Part shown: one piece after another, positions 48,001-57,892 of the stretch | Position numbering within the stretch: position 1 is the stretch's first letter | How the letters are laid out: each line of letters opens with the position of its first letter | DNA from: Xiphydria camelus | Taxonomy: Eukaryota; Arthropoda; Insecta; Hymenoptera; Xiphydriidae | Length of the DNA stretch: 64,000 nt | NCBI GenBank assembly: GCA_963678675.1 | Contig: OY783193.1 | Span: forward strand, 5,153,501-5,217,500 | Reading direction: 5' to 3' | Program-made: the position numbers and the translations under genes | The notes under the pieces: generated by a model | Told to the model about the DNA's origin: nothing | The model's database searches: none | What the model saw: the letters and a program-made list of their open reading frames with translations, nothing else

Positions 48001-49962
48001 TGAAAGTCTGATATCCGAAAAGAGTAAAAAAGAATTTATTCATTTAATATATAATTGAACCGGCAGCTGGACTAATGACTTAAAGCACATTAAGCAGTTT
48101 TTTCATATTTATATATATTCATAATCTAGGATATTTATATTATATATCATATTAATTTCATAATAATGTGTGCATAATATATCGCTGATGCGGACACGCT
48201 GTTCGCTGCAAGTCGACGATTCTAACTGATCGAAATATTGCTTAAAATTATTACTTTTATGTACGCATGTTTCTCTCTAGGTTTGAATCACATATTACTC
48301 TTCACATGAAAACAGTTGTTGCAAATCTGGAAAAAAAACTTTCATTTCTGGAAGAAAGACTTATATAAGTACTACTTTAAATATTTATCGATATTACTTT
48401 ACAGGGCGGATTCAAGCATTTGGGCACCGTCGGGCTGCCCAAATTTCTAAGCCCGCATTCGTAGGCGTGACTCATGAATGGTGGGGATACTGCATGTATA
48501 CTTTCAGTGTATACACATATCTTTGGAACAAAAGTGGGCATGCTGCAGTGGACCATCCCAACTAATGTGCCCTATTTGAATGCCGACAGAGTAACTGGAG
48601 AGAAAGCGCGAAAGTAGAGGATGCCCAAATTTCCGGATGCCCAAATTCTTGGATCCCCACTGTATTTTCTTAACAAATTTCTTATTTTCCTCTATTTCTT
48701 TTCTTTTTGGCGCAGAAACGCACATAAACATACCAATATATAGAATGTATTTTGGAATAGACAAAATAGTTTACTAAGTATTTAAAACTTTGAATTAAAG
48801 TTTGTGTACGGAAACTTAAGATGCTTTATGTCGTTAGTTCAGCTGCCGGTTTAATTATCAAATTATCACGAATTGTGCGCGATAAGGGTTGTAAATGTGT
48901 GTATAGTAAGACTGAAAAATATCATAATTAATTTAGAAAGAATCAAATCAATAGATTTGTTTCAACGAGATGAAATTTAAATAAAAATCTTTTTAAGTTT
49001 TGACAAAATATTCCTCTTTCCTTTAAACTTTATAAAAGATACTTTAATCTATTCCCCTTGCATTGTTCCATTAAGGGAACTGCACTTGATATCCACGTCG
49101 AAAAATATGACGTTTATCCAAGCGTCAGCGTTTATCAAATGATTACGCGACTCAGTGCACAATTATTGCGTTCAACTGATAGTCAATATTATTCATAAAA
49201 TAATAACAGTTCAAACGAGCATATTCTACTTAAATATAATAACAATATGTGACATTGTTTCACAATAAATATGTAGCTTTTTTTATTGTAATTCATCTTT
49301 ACAATACTTATTTTTATATTGTGGATAGTACAATCGCTACTCAAAGAATGAAATAAAAAAACGATGTAAATCTTTCTAAATACGCGTCGCTTACGAGTTA
49401 TTTATTCTTATTTATAATATGTTGAATTACGACATTACAGAAATATTATAGAAACTATTTCGCAGAAGAAATCTCGTCTGAAGACATTTAAGGCATTTTA
49501 AATAGGGTAATATCCTAAGAATGTCCCGTGTTAACTGGGTTGCTGTAGTTTGTATGTTAAGAAAGTCAGTAGTGTTTCGTGCTAAATACATTGAGCGAAG
49601 CGGCATTTAATATTTAAGGATTATTGGGAGTACCAATTTAAAAAAAAACCGCTAATTATCTAGCAGAAAAAAATGGTATAACAATTGAAGCAAAGTTCGA
49701 TTATGCTTTGCAATCCTAATTCTAATCACGTTTTTTCCTAGAAACTCAACGTCATCAGTCGCTAACAATTGAAACTCACCTGGATCACCGGTACAGAGAC
49801 GTCATAATTTATGACATATTCCGTCTTTTTCCCATCGTCAAAATATGGACGAAAAAGGGATGTAAAGTATTGACTTTTCCTGGATAGGCGACTTCGAGAA
49901 GCCGCAATGCGAAACGAATGATAGAGAAGGTAGATTTCATCGTTTTTCAGTTCTTCCTCCAT
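44606..49962 (-). CDS. divergent BTB-BACK-kelch protein gene, 3' end unresolved
   Basis: Six exons join cleanly: 49,962-49,780; 48,007-47,567; 47,093-46,919; 46,784-46,715; 46,591-46,470; 46,248-46,030. Together they encode about 403 residues. The N-terminus carries the BTB core FRIAASRSRLSRKSQYFTSLF (HR-VLAA-S-YF pattern), then helical BTB/BACK sequence (ELAKATCLDRFEELPLEF). After that come kelch blades with diglycines: FNIYVVGGEYGLGSG and LPEPRRHMAVAFLGDKLILV followed by GG, then W residues. BTB-BACK-kelch proteins usually act as substrate adaptors of CUL3 ubiquitin ligases; that role is by family only. Sequence divergence is high. Two further open segments (45,182-45,078 and about 45,012-44,606) look like the last exons but do not join in phase with exon 6. 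The gene may have an unseen exon or may be decaying. Confidence 0.78.
45034..45083 (-). repeat. 50-bp dispersed repeat, copy 3 (inverted)
   Basis: On the minus strand this reads GATAATAGTAATTGAAGTTT, then CTTTCCTGAGCGAATAAGTT, then TAGTCTCATAC. It matches the copies at 35,319 and 45,585. Its presence right after the kelch-like segment explains why the reading frame becomes meaningless there. Confidence 0.75.
45078..45182 (-). CDS. probable kelch exon, out of phase with exon 6
   Basis: An open stretch reads NFVRPSQTFLMDIWNCEKGT, then SDLWDLFNRMGDK, a good kelch-blade-like segment. The only AG leaving it open is CACATAG directly before it, which needs a phase-0 donor, while exon 6 leaves one base. 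The lower end merges with the dispersed repeat at 45,034-45,083. It is either a true exon after an unseen small exon, or a relic. Confidence 0.5.
45186..45385. mobile_element. foldback element beside a kelch-gene exon
   Basis: The left arm (about 45,190-45,256: AATCTGAAATGATGAATAGG, then GATTTACC...AAAAACAAGTAAAATC) pairs with the right arm (about 45,320-45,380: GATTTTATTTGTTTTTATAG...GGGAATC inverted, CATCTCTCTCAGATT). The loop is about 64 nt. Its left edge lies within a few bases of the probable exon ending at 45,182 and supplies an AG (ATTTCAG) that leads into a stop. Confidence 0.65.
45585..45632 (+). repeat. 50-bp dispersed repeat, copy 2
   Basis: GAATAGTGATTCAAGTTTCT, then TTCCTGGTGAGTAAGTTTAG and CCTCACA. 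It is the same family as 35,319-35,368 and lies in the intron after kelch exon 6. Confidence 0.75.
46030..46248 (-). CDS. kelch gene exon 6
   Basis: Acceptor CTTCCAAG precedes GAGAATGG; it encodes GEWTRMADIWEDFTAVPPTC onward to NDKIYFA. The donor GTAAGT at 46,029 is strong and leaves one base. Neither candidate acceptor near 45,182-45,192 continues this frame without a stop. Confidence 0.75.
46470..46591 (-). CDS. kelch gene exon 5 (kelch blade)
   Basis: Acceptor TCTTTCAG precedes TTTGCCGGAACC. It encodes LPEPRRHMAVAFLGDKLILV, then GGVGRYRSKLRSVLSINIYT. It has the expected R-H...A......L.V.GG pattern of a kelch repeat. Donor CACAG-GTGAAT. Confidence 0.85.
46715..46784 (-). CDS. kelch gene exon 4 (kelch diglycine)
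   Basis: A 70-nt exon encoding FNIYVVGGEYGLGSGRFNLL and continuing IW. Acceptor TTCTCGCAG; donor ATGGAG-GTATTG. The VVGG diglycine is a kelch-repeat hallmark. Confidence 0.8.
46919..47093 (-). CDS. kelch gene exon 3
   Basis: I take the acceptor as CTCATTAG before TGTTCCAGG because it keeps phase 0. The CCAG eight bases later would break the frame. It encodes CSRRPPCYLQCIVGRIIDGD onward and ends GMQVIGR plus one base; the donor is GTAGGG. Confidence 0.7.
47567..48007 (-). CDS. kelch gene exon 2 (rest of BTB, BACK)
   Basis: Acceptor GGATATCAG precedes ACTTTCATTAG; the donor is TTAGAG-GTTCG. It is 147 residues in phase 0 throughout. The intron before it (about 1.77 kb) contains a TA-flanked MITE at 48,402-48,662. 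Confidence 0.8.
48402..48662. mobile_element. 261-bp TA-flanked MITE in a kelch-gene intron
   Basis: The left end CAGGGCGGATTCAAGCATTT continues GGGCACC. The right end, read inverted, is CAGTGGGGATCCAAGAATTT continuing GGGCATCC. TA lies immediately outside each end. CAGT-type ends and TA duplication fit a Tc1/mariner-mobilised element. The assignment is by terminal pattern only. Confidence 0.75.
49780..49962 (-). CDS. kelch gene exon 1 (BTB start)
   Basis: ATG at 49,962, MEEELKNDEIYLLYHSFRIA onward, ending SVPVIQ before a GTGAGT donor. It is 61 residues and leaves in phase 0. The ATG follows AT-rich leader sequence with no obvious TATA box. Confidence 0.8.
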
Positions 49963-52355
49963 TGTACTTTTATATTGCAGGTGTTTTCATTTTTCAGGTT
50001 TATATAAAGCGTCTTAGTATAATTATTAATAATTTAGCATTCGAAAACTTCAATTATATCAACAATTTAAATTAATTTAACGATTCAGCAATAGACACAC
50101 ACTTCATTATTTCTTCTTTCTAGGACCTATTCAGTAATAGGGAAGGGACATGTATTGTTTATAGAAAAATAATTTATGTTTCGATTAATACTTCTATAAG
50201 GGCATCTTAATAAATTAAAAACTGAGTTTTCTCTGAAACGGAATACAAAAATCGAAAAGTGTGAGGGCCGTGATGCGGCAGTCACGTTACATACCGCGCG
50301 CGCGCGCGTGCAGGGTATTATTTCCTTCCAATTACTCGTAATCTCGTAATTTCAATTGAGTTGCTTAATAAAGAAGTTTTTATGTCGAATTTCCGATTAC
50401 ACTGAATTTCGATCAAGAACCGGACCAAGTGATTCTTACAGACTTATTGACGTTGAAGACGATCCCACATGTGAAATTTGGTTATCATGTTTGATTTTTG
50501 AAAAAATTCGAATTAAACGTCGAAAAAACAATGTTTTTTGCAATATTCACACGAAAATATCTTTAGCACTAAACGTCATAAGCTATTTTTGACTACGGGA
50601 TCGTATTCAGCGTTAAAAAATGTATAAGAAACACCTGATTCGGTTTTTGATCTGCTATCAGTTTAGAAAATATGGTACAAAGTTCATGAAGGTATTCGCA
50701 ATGAAAACGACTTAACTAGAAAACTTCATTGATTCGGAGTTTATCAGAAAAGAAGAACTCTTGTTTCGTTTTATGGGCGCAAAATTTTAATTTAAAGATG
50801 TGCAGTCATTCTTCAAAAATTTGATACTCTCAAGGCTATTTTGAGAAAGAAACTAAATACAAAAAAAGAACTGCATAAATATATTGGTCATGGTGCATTG
50901 GACGCAATACTCTTGGACCTTCAAAATGCTTCATGTTTCAAGTCCGTATGTGATTTTCTCCCCTGAACTCTAGGTATTTAAAGTGACGGGATTATAAATA
51001 TTTTGGACGACGACGCGATGATTATACTTTCATTTCGTTTTAAAATACCCTTTAAATCTATTTCTTATCAGCCGTTTCTCATTAAAAGTTAACACTCATT
51101 AAGTATAAGCAACCAAAAATACAAATACATGATACGATGATGAAACAACAAATTGTAACGTCAAATATATTTGATCAGTTATCAACCTTTCTAGTTATGT
51201 TTGAAATGAAGTGCCTTTAACCAAATTTTTACGCAAACGTACAACGTCATTGATAACTGAAGATATCCACTTTTCCAGTAAATATTTACTAGTATATAGA
51301 ACATATTAAACCTGCAGTTAATTGAACATTTACTTTCCATATGTCCCTTGCCTATTCAATGAAATGAATTAAATAACATGATTGTCCTTCGACAGTTAAT
51401 CCATGAATGCACAATTTTAATTTATCTGCAATTGATAGATATTGAACAGGTCTAGGGAATAATTGTGCAATTACATCGCAATGTGAATTGAAAGCATTCC
51501 CAGTAATCAGCTAATTCTGAATCCCTAATGAGCAAGGGAGTCGTGAGCAGATGATAACGTACAACTCTTGAGTTGCTCAACCACAAGATGCTCAGGGTGA
51601 CATTTCTAAAAAGATAGCTAGGCCTTCATACTGTTATCTATGCAGTCCAGATGTTGCACTCCGTCATACTTGCGGCTTAAATAGTCATTTTCGTACTATA
51701 CAAGGTCACAGGCTTGAAATCATACATAGGAGAAGCGTGAGTACAAGCTGGAAACTTGGTGAACGTAAAAAAGCTTCGCAGTCGCACACTCCAACTGAAC
51801 AAGTTTAACAAAGATAAAGAACGTGCGATAGAGAGACCCTTATGCGCTCATTGGCATAAATCAACGTTCTCGCTCGCCTCACATGTCCCCATCCTGATGA
51901 AAAATTTCCCTGATGAATTTCTGATAAATTCTGGCTCTCTCTCTCTCTGTAGTAATTAGAGCATTTTTAGACATTTTCAAGGGGAAGTATCAGAGTCTGT
52001 CGAAGAAAATCAGAGAAATGTCCAATAATATTAATTTTTCTTTCATGCAGAAAAAGTATTCTGAAAAAATCTGATACACTGTAAAATATTTGGAAGAATC
52101 AGTAAAATTTTGCAAAATTTCTGAAAAATTCTGTGGAATGCCTGTATGTATTTTTACAGAAATTATAAATTTTCAAAGAATGACCAAATTTCTGAGTTGA
52201 TCAGAAAGTTTTCAAAACTTGTCAAAATTTTACCAAATATTTTTCTGAGTTTATCAGAAAAGTTAATGCCTGAAAGAAAAATGGATATTTTGGCCATTTT
52301 TTTGAGTTTCTCTGAGAAGCTCTCATACTTCCCTGTGAAGATGTATTAAAATGTT
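49963..52355. other. non-coding stretch
   Basis: AT-rich with no exon. It holds a short (GC)n run at about 50,297-50,309. The last 400 bp are rich in imperfect TCTGAGAAA/CTGAAAAATT words. Confidence 0.45.
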
Positions 52356-52360
52356 CTAAT
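52356..52360. repeat. target-site duplication (left) of the copia element
   Basis: CTAAT directly before the left LTR is repeated as CTAAT at 56,911-56,915 directly after the right LTR. Five bases is the usual copia duplication length. Confidence 0.92.
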
Positions 52361-52682
52361 TATTGGTATTAGCAAAAATCAGCTCAGTAGATTTATTAAA
52401 TAATCTGATACGGCGAATCGATGATCTCACAAGGGAACTATTCATAAGAAAGCAGCACGTAGGGTCCGCTCTCAAATATCGTATATGTTTATATGAAACG
52501 ATAGGGAGAGAGAAAGAACTAAGGACCAAGTGCATTAGAAGTTTTTCTTTGTGCGTCAGTCTCTCGGAGCTCTCCTAAGAGTGAGGACATAAGTCGAATT
52601 GGCTTAATAAATATCACTTCCACTCAGTTACGTTTTGTTAATTAATTCACTCCAAATCACCTTGCTTCCATCAATTCCTACG
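52361..52682 (+). repeat. left LTR, 322 bp
   Basis: Starts TATTGGTATTAGC and ends TCAATTCCTACG, so its ends are TA...CG, not the usual TG...CA. It contains an AATAAA at about 52,605 that could act as the poly(A) signal. By eye it is identical to the right LTR. Confidence 0.95.
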
Positions 52683-52697
52683 GGTTATGGGCCCAGA
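52683..52697 (+). promoter_or_regulatory. primer-binding site for half-tRNA-iMet
   Basis: GGTTATGGGCCCAG begins at the first base after the LTR. It is complementary to the anticodon-stem region of initiator tRNA-Met, where the classic copia element is primed by a 5' half of that tRNA. The match here covers about 14-15 bases. Confidence 0.88.
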
Positions 52698-52797
52698 CAT
52701 AGATTGGAGTGATTAATTAAAATATATAAAAACTCGTTATTGACACTGTAAGTGCAAATGTGAATAGTGTTTCTTTAAAAAAAAAAAATCAGTGACA

Positions 52798-55700
52798 ATG
52801 AGTGACGAAAAGAAAAGAAAAAGAAAAAACATTAATCCCTTTAATGGTGAGAAGTATGCCATCTGGAAATTCCGAATCCGATCCGCGATTGAGGAAGAAG
52901 ATGCACTGGACGTTCTGGACAAAACACCTCCTGAAGAATTGACTGATAAATGGAGAAAGGCAGAAAGAGTGGCAAAAGCTATAATCATCGAACACCTGAG
53001 TGACTCAATGCTTACTTTTGCAACAGAAACTGACGACCGCCCAAGGACAATACAAACTGTCCAGATTCAAGATGATAATGGGAGCTTCGCATTTATGAGT
53101 GGAGTCGGATCTCTTTCAACCAATCATTCAGACACTGCAGATAAATCAACCTTTCTACTGGATTCAGGTGCTACTGACCATTTAACTAATGATCTGGACA
53201 TATTTGCAGCTGTAACCGATTTGGAGGAACCGATTGAAATAACAATTGCAAAGAAGAGCGAAACTATAGCTGCAATAAAAAGAGGAAGAATAGAGGTGAC
53301 AACAGACCAAGGAGTTCAAGGAACCTTAGACAACGTCCTGTACGCACCTGATCTACCTCACAATCTGCTATCTGTAAGCAGAATTCAACAAGCTGGAATG
53401 CGAGTAACATTTAAAGAGTATGGTAAGGTAACGATTGAGAAAGGCGACAAGGTTATTGCAACTGGTGAGTCATTTAACAATTTATGTTGTATTAATTTCA
53501 CCATTCGTAAGAAAATGTGTAATCAAACCAACGCGAATGAGAAAACAATGTATAAACTTTGGCATGAGCGACTTGGGCATATAGAAAAATCGAAATTTTT
53601 AGAAATGAAAAGAAACGATTTAGTTCTTGATAATAAACAATTACAAGCCGTAAATCCCACGGATGAAATTTGTGAAGGTTGTATATACGGGAAACAGGCG
53701 CGTCTCCCATTCGCAAAATCAAGAGATAGGTCTCACGTAAAAAGGCCATTATTTATAATTCATTCTGACTTATGTGGTCCAATGTTACCTGCAACAATTG
53801 ACGGAAAAAGCTATTTTGCTTCTTTTATCGATGAATGTACTCACTATACAGTCGTTTATTTAATTGCGCGCAAATCAGATACATTCACTGTATTTCAAGA
53901 TTTTGTTAAGAAAAGTGAGACACATTTCGATTCGAAAATTGCTTATCTTAATTGTGACAATGGGGGTGAATATCTGTCTAACGAATTCAAAGAATTTTGT
54001 GTACAAAATGGGATTCAATATCATTTAACAGTACCGCACACTCCTCAACAAAATCCGATATCAGAACGGATGAACAGGACAATAGTCGAAAAAGCGCGTG
54101 CAATGTTACACGGGGCTAATTTGGGAAAGGAGTTATGGGGGGAAGCAGTTTTAACCGCTACGTATTTAATTAATATAACCCCCACAAAAGCCATTAATGG
54201 AAATAAAACTCCATACGAACTTTGGCACGATAGAAAACCAAAATTAAATCACCTAAAAATTTTCGGTAGCACTGTTTACATTCTTGATAAAACAAGAAAA
54301 GGGAAGTTTGATAAAAAGTCATTCAAAGGGATATTAGTTGGTTACCACCAAAGTGGCTATAAAGTGCTGAACGTCGAAACAAATAAATTCATAATTGCTA
54401 GAGACGTTATATTTGATGAAGTTAATTTTAAAATCTCACGTCCAGTACACATTAATGAAATTGAATTTGAGAATTCAAGTATAAAAAGGCAGAAAACTGA
54501 TGATAAAATGGAAATCAGTAGGAGCGAAGAGAGTAATATAAATAAATCTGTGGCGGAAACAGATCAAGTAAAGAAAATGCCGCAAAGCGACATAAACTCT
54601 CAAGCTAAAACAAACGATCCTATACCACGACGTAGTGCACGAATTAAAAATATGTCTCCTGTTTCTTATAATGAGGAACAATGCTATCAAATAAGTGCAC
54701 AGGTGGTAAACGATATTCCCCAGTCATATAAAGCAATAAAAGATCGAGATGATAGATTTAAGTGGGAGAAGGCAATAAAAGATGAGATGGAATCTTTATT
54801 ACAAAATAATACATGGGAATTAGTACCTTGCCCAATTGGAAAGAATATTGTTGATTGCAAATGGGTTTTTAACATTAAAAATGATTCTGAGGGAAACCCG
54901 CTTAAATATAAAGCAAGGCTAGTTGCAAAAGGTTTTAGCCAGCAATATCCATCTGATTATTGTGAAACTTTTGCTCCTGTCGCACGAATAACAACTTTAC
55001 GTTTAATGTTGGCTTTTACAAATCAAAACGATTTAATGATCCATCAAATGGACGTTAAAACTGCATTTCTTAATGGGTCATTAATAGAAGAAATATACAT
55101 GCGAATACCTGAGGGAGTAGAGTCAAAGCAAAACTATGTATGTAAACTGAAGAAGGCGTTATATGGTTTGAAACAATCAGGTCGGTGCTGGTTTCAAAAA
55201 TTTGACAAAGTACTTAAAGAACATGAATTCACAAACTCCTCAGTTGATCATTGCTTGTATATCTTAGACAGAGGTCAAGTTATTAAAAACATTTACGTTC
55301 TACTTTACGTAGATGACATTTTGATAATAACATTCGAAGAGAATACAATGATAAATTTTAAAGGGTATTTAATTAATAAATTCTCAATGGTAGACATGAA
55401 AGAAGTAAAATTCTTCTTGGGTATTAATATTGAAAGAAAAAATGGAATTATAACTTTAGATCAGAGCTCGTATTTAAACAAAATATTACAGAAATTCAAT
55501 ATGAATGACTGTAAACCTGCTAGTAGTCCATTAGAGGTTAAATTAAATTATACCGAACTTAACTCTGACGAATTTTATGATGCGCCTTGTAAAAACCTAA
55601 TTGGTTGTTTGATGTACGCTATGTTGTGTACAAGGCCAGATCTTTGTACTGCCCTGAATTTGCTAAGTCGATATCAAATTAAAAACAACAAAAAACTCTG

Positions 55701-56265
55701 GCATTGCTTGAAAAGAGTTTTACGATATGTTAAAGGGTCATTAGAACTCAAGTTGATTTACAGAAAAAATAATTATGAAAATTTGTTAATCGGCTATGTA
55801 GATTCTGATTGGGCGGGCAACGAAATCGACCGCAAAAGCACAACGGGATACTTATTCAAAATGTTCGATCACAACACGATCTGTTGGAATACAAAACGGC
55901 AAAACTCGGTAGCAACATCTTCAACAGAAGCCGAGTACATGGCTCTTTTTGAGGGCATTAAAGAAGCATGTTGGCTCAAATCACTTTTACTAAGCATTAA
56001 AGTAGAATTAGTGAAGCCAATAGTTATCTTTGAAGATAACAATGGATGTATTGCTATAGCAAACAATCCAACAGATCACAAACGATCGAAACACATTGAT
56101 GTCAAGTATCACTTTTCACGAGAAAAGATCGAACAGAAAGAAGTAATAATTAAATATATTTCCACAGGTAACCAGTTGGCGGATGCATTCACGAAATCAT
56201 TACCTCTAATAAAATTCTTAAGCATTCGTGAACAGATTGGTCTACAGGATCCCAAAACTTCTTAA
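52798..56265 (+). CDS. copia gag-pol polyprotein lacking the gag core
   Basis: 1,155 codons from the ATG at 52,798; a slightly earlier GTG is not needed. Residues 1-80 are the gag N-terminus (NPFNGEKYAIWKFRIRSAI). Protease follows almost at once with LLDSGATDHL (Asp122). Then come the GAG-pre-integrase zinc finger (HERLGH ... CEGCIYGKQ), integrase with HSDLCG, CDNGGEYLS and NPISERMNR (D, D, E), reverse transcriptase with QMDVKTAFLNG and YVDDILI (55,306), and RNase H with YVDSDWAG, STEAEYMAL and EDNNGCIAIA. The frame is open throughout. The rest of gag, including the CCHC zinc knuckle that packages RNA, is absent; a full copia frame is typically some 200 residues longer. The pol domains keep their catalytic residues. 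Confidence 0.95.
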   Translation: MSDEKKRKRKNINPFNGEKYAIWKFRIRSAIEEEDALDVLDKTPPEELTDKWRKAERVAKAIIIEHLSDSMLTFATETDDRPRTIQTVQIQDDNGSFAFMSGVGSLSTNHSDTADKSTFLLDSGATDHLTNDLDIFAAVTDLEEPIEITIAKKSETIAAIKRGRIEVTTDQGVQGTLDNVLYAPDLPHNLLSVSRIQQAGMRVTFKEYGKVTIEKGDKVIATGESFNNLCCINFTIRKKMCNQTNANEKTMYKLWHERLGHIEKSKFLEMKRNDLVLDNKQLQAVNPTDEICEGCIYGKQARLPFAKSRDRSHVKRPLFIIHSDLCGPMLPATIDGKSYFASFIDECTHYTVVYLIARKSDTFTVFQDFVKKSETHFDSKIAYLNCDNGGEYLSNEFKEFCVQNGIQYHLTVPHTPQQNPISERMNRTIVEKARAMLHGANLGKELWGEAVLTATYLINITPTKAINGNKTPYELWHDRKPKLNHLKIFGSTVYILDKTRKGKFDKKSFKGILVGYHQSGYKVLNVETNKFIIARDVIFDEVNFKISRPVHINEIEFENSSIKRQKTDDKMEISRSEESNINKSVAETDQVKKMPQSDINSQAKTNDPIPRRSARIKNMSPVSYNEEQCYQISAQVVNDIPQSYKAIKDRDDRFKWEKAIKDEMESLLQNNTWELVPCPIGKNIVDCKWVFNIKNDSEGNPLKYKARLVAKGFSQQYPSDYCETFAPVARITTLRLMLAFTNQNDLMIHQMDVKTAFLNGSLIEEIYMRIPEGVESKQNYVCKLKKALYGLKQSGRCWFQKFDKVLKEHEFTNSSVDHCLYILDRGQVIKNIYVLLYVDDILIITFEENTMINFKGYLINKFSMVDMKEVKFFLGINIERKNGIITLDQSSYLNKILQKFNMNDCKPASSPLEVKLNYTELNSDEFYDAPCKNLIGCLMYAMLCTRPDLCTALNLLSRYQIKNNKKLWHCLKRVLRYVKGSLELKLIYRKNNYENLLIGYVDSDWAGNEIDRKSTTGYLFKMFDHNTICWNTKRQNSVATSSTEAEYMALFEGIKEACWLKSLLLSIKVELVKPIVIFEDNNGCIAIANNPTDHKRSKHIDVKYHFSREKIEQKEVIIKYISTGNQLADAFTKSLPLIKFLSIREQIGLQDPKTS

Positions 56266-56588
56266 GCGTCAACTCTTAAGCGTCAACTTTCTATTTTTCT
56301 TTTTACTCAAAAAAAAAGGAGGGAGGAAACATAATAATCCTTTATTTGAGACACAAAGAAATGTAATAACAAAATGTAAGACGTTAATAGACAAACAAAA
56401 ATCATGTATTTCTTTTGAAACAGATGTAAAGACATGTAAAAGCTATATGTTTAACGAAGGTCTGGTTGGGTTTTTATACATTGGGGTTTTTCCCAAACCC
56501 TAGCAACAAATGTTGGACCTATCAGTGTATTCCCCAATAGTGAATGAAATTAATAAGAAATATAAATGATCTAATTTTTGAGTGGGAG
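56266..56588 (+). other. copia 3' leader with polypurine tracts
   Basis: Non-coding sequence between the polyprotein stop and the right LTR. It has an A/G-rich tract at about 56,310-56,328 (AAAAAAAAAGGAGGGAGG) and the terminal GAGTGGGAG at 56,580-56,588, which would be the plus-strand primer. Confidence 0.75.
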
Positions 56589-56910
56589 TATTGGTATTAG
56601 CAAAAATCAGCTCAGTAGATTTATTAAATAATCTGATACGGCGAATCGATGATCTCACAAGGGAACTATTCATAAGAAAGCAGCACGTAGGGTCCGCTCT
56701 CAAATATCGTATATGTTTATATGAAACGATAGGGAGAGAGAAAGAACTAAGGACCAAGTGCATTAGAAGTTTTTCTTTGTGCGTCAGTCTCTCGGAGCTC
56801 TCCTAAGAGTGAGGACATAAGTCGAATTGGCTTAATAAATATCACTTCCACTCAGTTACGTTTTGTTAATTAATTCACTCCAAATCACCTTGCTTCCATC
56901 AATTCCTACG
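56589..56910 (+). repeat. right LTR, 322 bp
   Basis: Identical in length and, by base-by-base reading, in sequence to 52,361-52,682. It is followed by the CTAAT duplication. Confidence 0.95.
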
Positions 56911-56915
56911 CTAAT
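56911..56915. repeat. target-site duplication (right) of the copia element
   Basis: CTAAT, matching 52,356-52,360. Confidence 0.92.
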
Positions 56916-57892
56916 AATTGCAGGAAGTCAGAAAAAAGTCCATATATCTCAGATTTTTTCAGAAATTCGTTAGAGAAATTTTTTCCATCAAGACAATGTG
57001 TGCTTTCAAGCTTGTGACCCTGTATTCCATTACAATTTCACAAATCATCTTTCACGTAATTGTTAAAATATTCCCCTTTATTAATTTCTACTGTAATCAA
57101 GTGCATAGAATAAACTTCAATGTACTCCAGCTATCAATTTCATCACTTCCCATTATAAAAAAAGTTGCACTAATTCAAATGGCAATCCAAACACAATTAC
57201 ATTTTTTTAAAGTTTTGGTCACATTTTGAGCAAATCTTCCTAGTACGTAAATGACGTAACAGAAAAACAAAATAAGCACCCCTAATTTCAATACCTTGAG
57301 TACAAAATTTAGAGTAAATTGTTTCATGCATTTTTTGCTTACAATTTGCTGTGTATTTATTGCCAATTATGTATGAAGCTTATATTCAAACTGCTCTATT
57401 TACTAAGAGTCAAGTAACGTATTTTGAAAGTAAACTCTACAATGTTGACTGTAAATATCCTACTGGGCTGTTTCTGGATTATTGTTGTCAGAAAAGAAAA
57501 ACACTATGCTACAATCACATAAAAAGTATAACTTGTTATTTACTAGCAAAAATGACTCACACTACTATCTGGACTACCAGTAGCAGAAATGTCAACTGAG
57601 TCGTCTAGTGGTTGAACCGAGAGAACGGTGGACTTTAGCCATCATCTGTTCCGGACGATTTACCTATGAATCGACTGGTTCTTTGCTAGGTACGAAAGAC
57701 GCCTTCCATTGGCACCACGTAGTATGTTTGCACATTTGTTCGCTCTTCCTACGCGAGACCTATTAATAGCAGACAAATTAAGGTTGCACATTCGTAAATT
57801 AAATTTCACGAATAATCACGTTACGTACAGCTGTTGTGGAGGTTACAAACTAGACTCTAGAAATAGCTGTCAACGACGCCAAGAAAGGACTA
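56916..57892. other. non-coding stretch
   Basis: Continues the AT-rich sequence interrupted by the copia element. I see no exon or repeat. Confidence 0.4.

Larger units (their letters stand above)
52361..56910 (+). mobile_element. complete Ty1/copia LTR retrotransposon with gag deletion
   Basis: The element is 4,550 bp. It has two identical 322-bp LTRs, a 5-bp target duplication, a primer-binding site directly after the left LTR, one long gag-pol frame in the order protease, integrase, reverse transcriptase, RNase H (the copia order), and a purine-rich GAGTGGGAG directly before the right LTR. The identical LTRs show a very recent insertion. The element lacks most of gag, so it may depend on proteins from other copies, or the deletion may have followed insertion. 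Confidence 0.97.
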
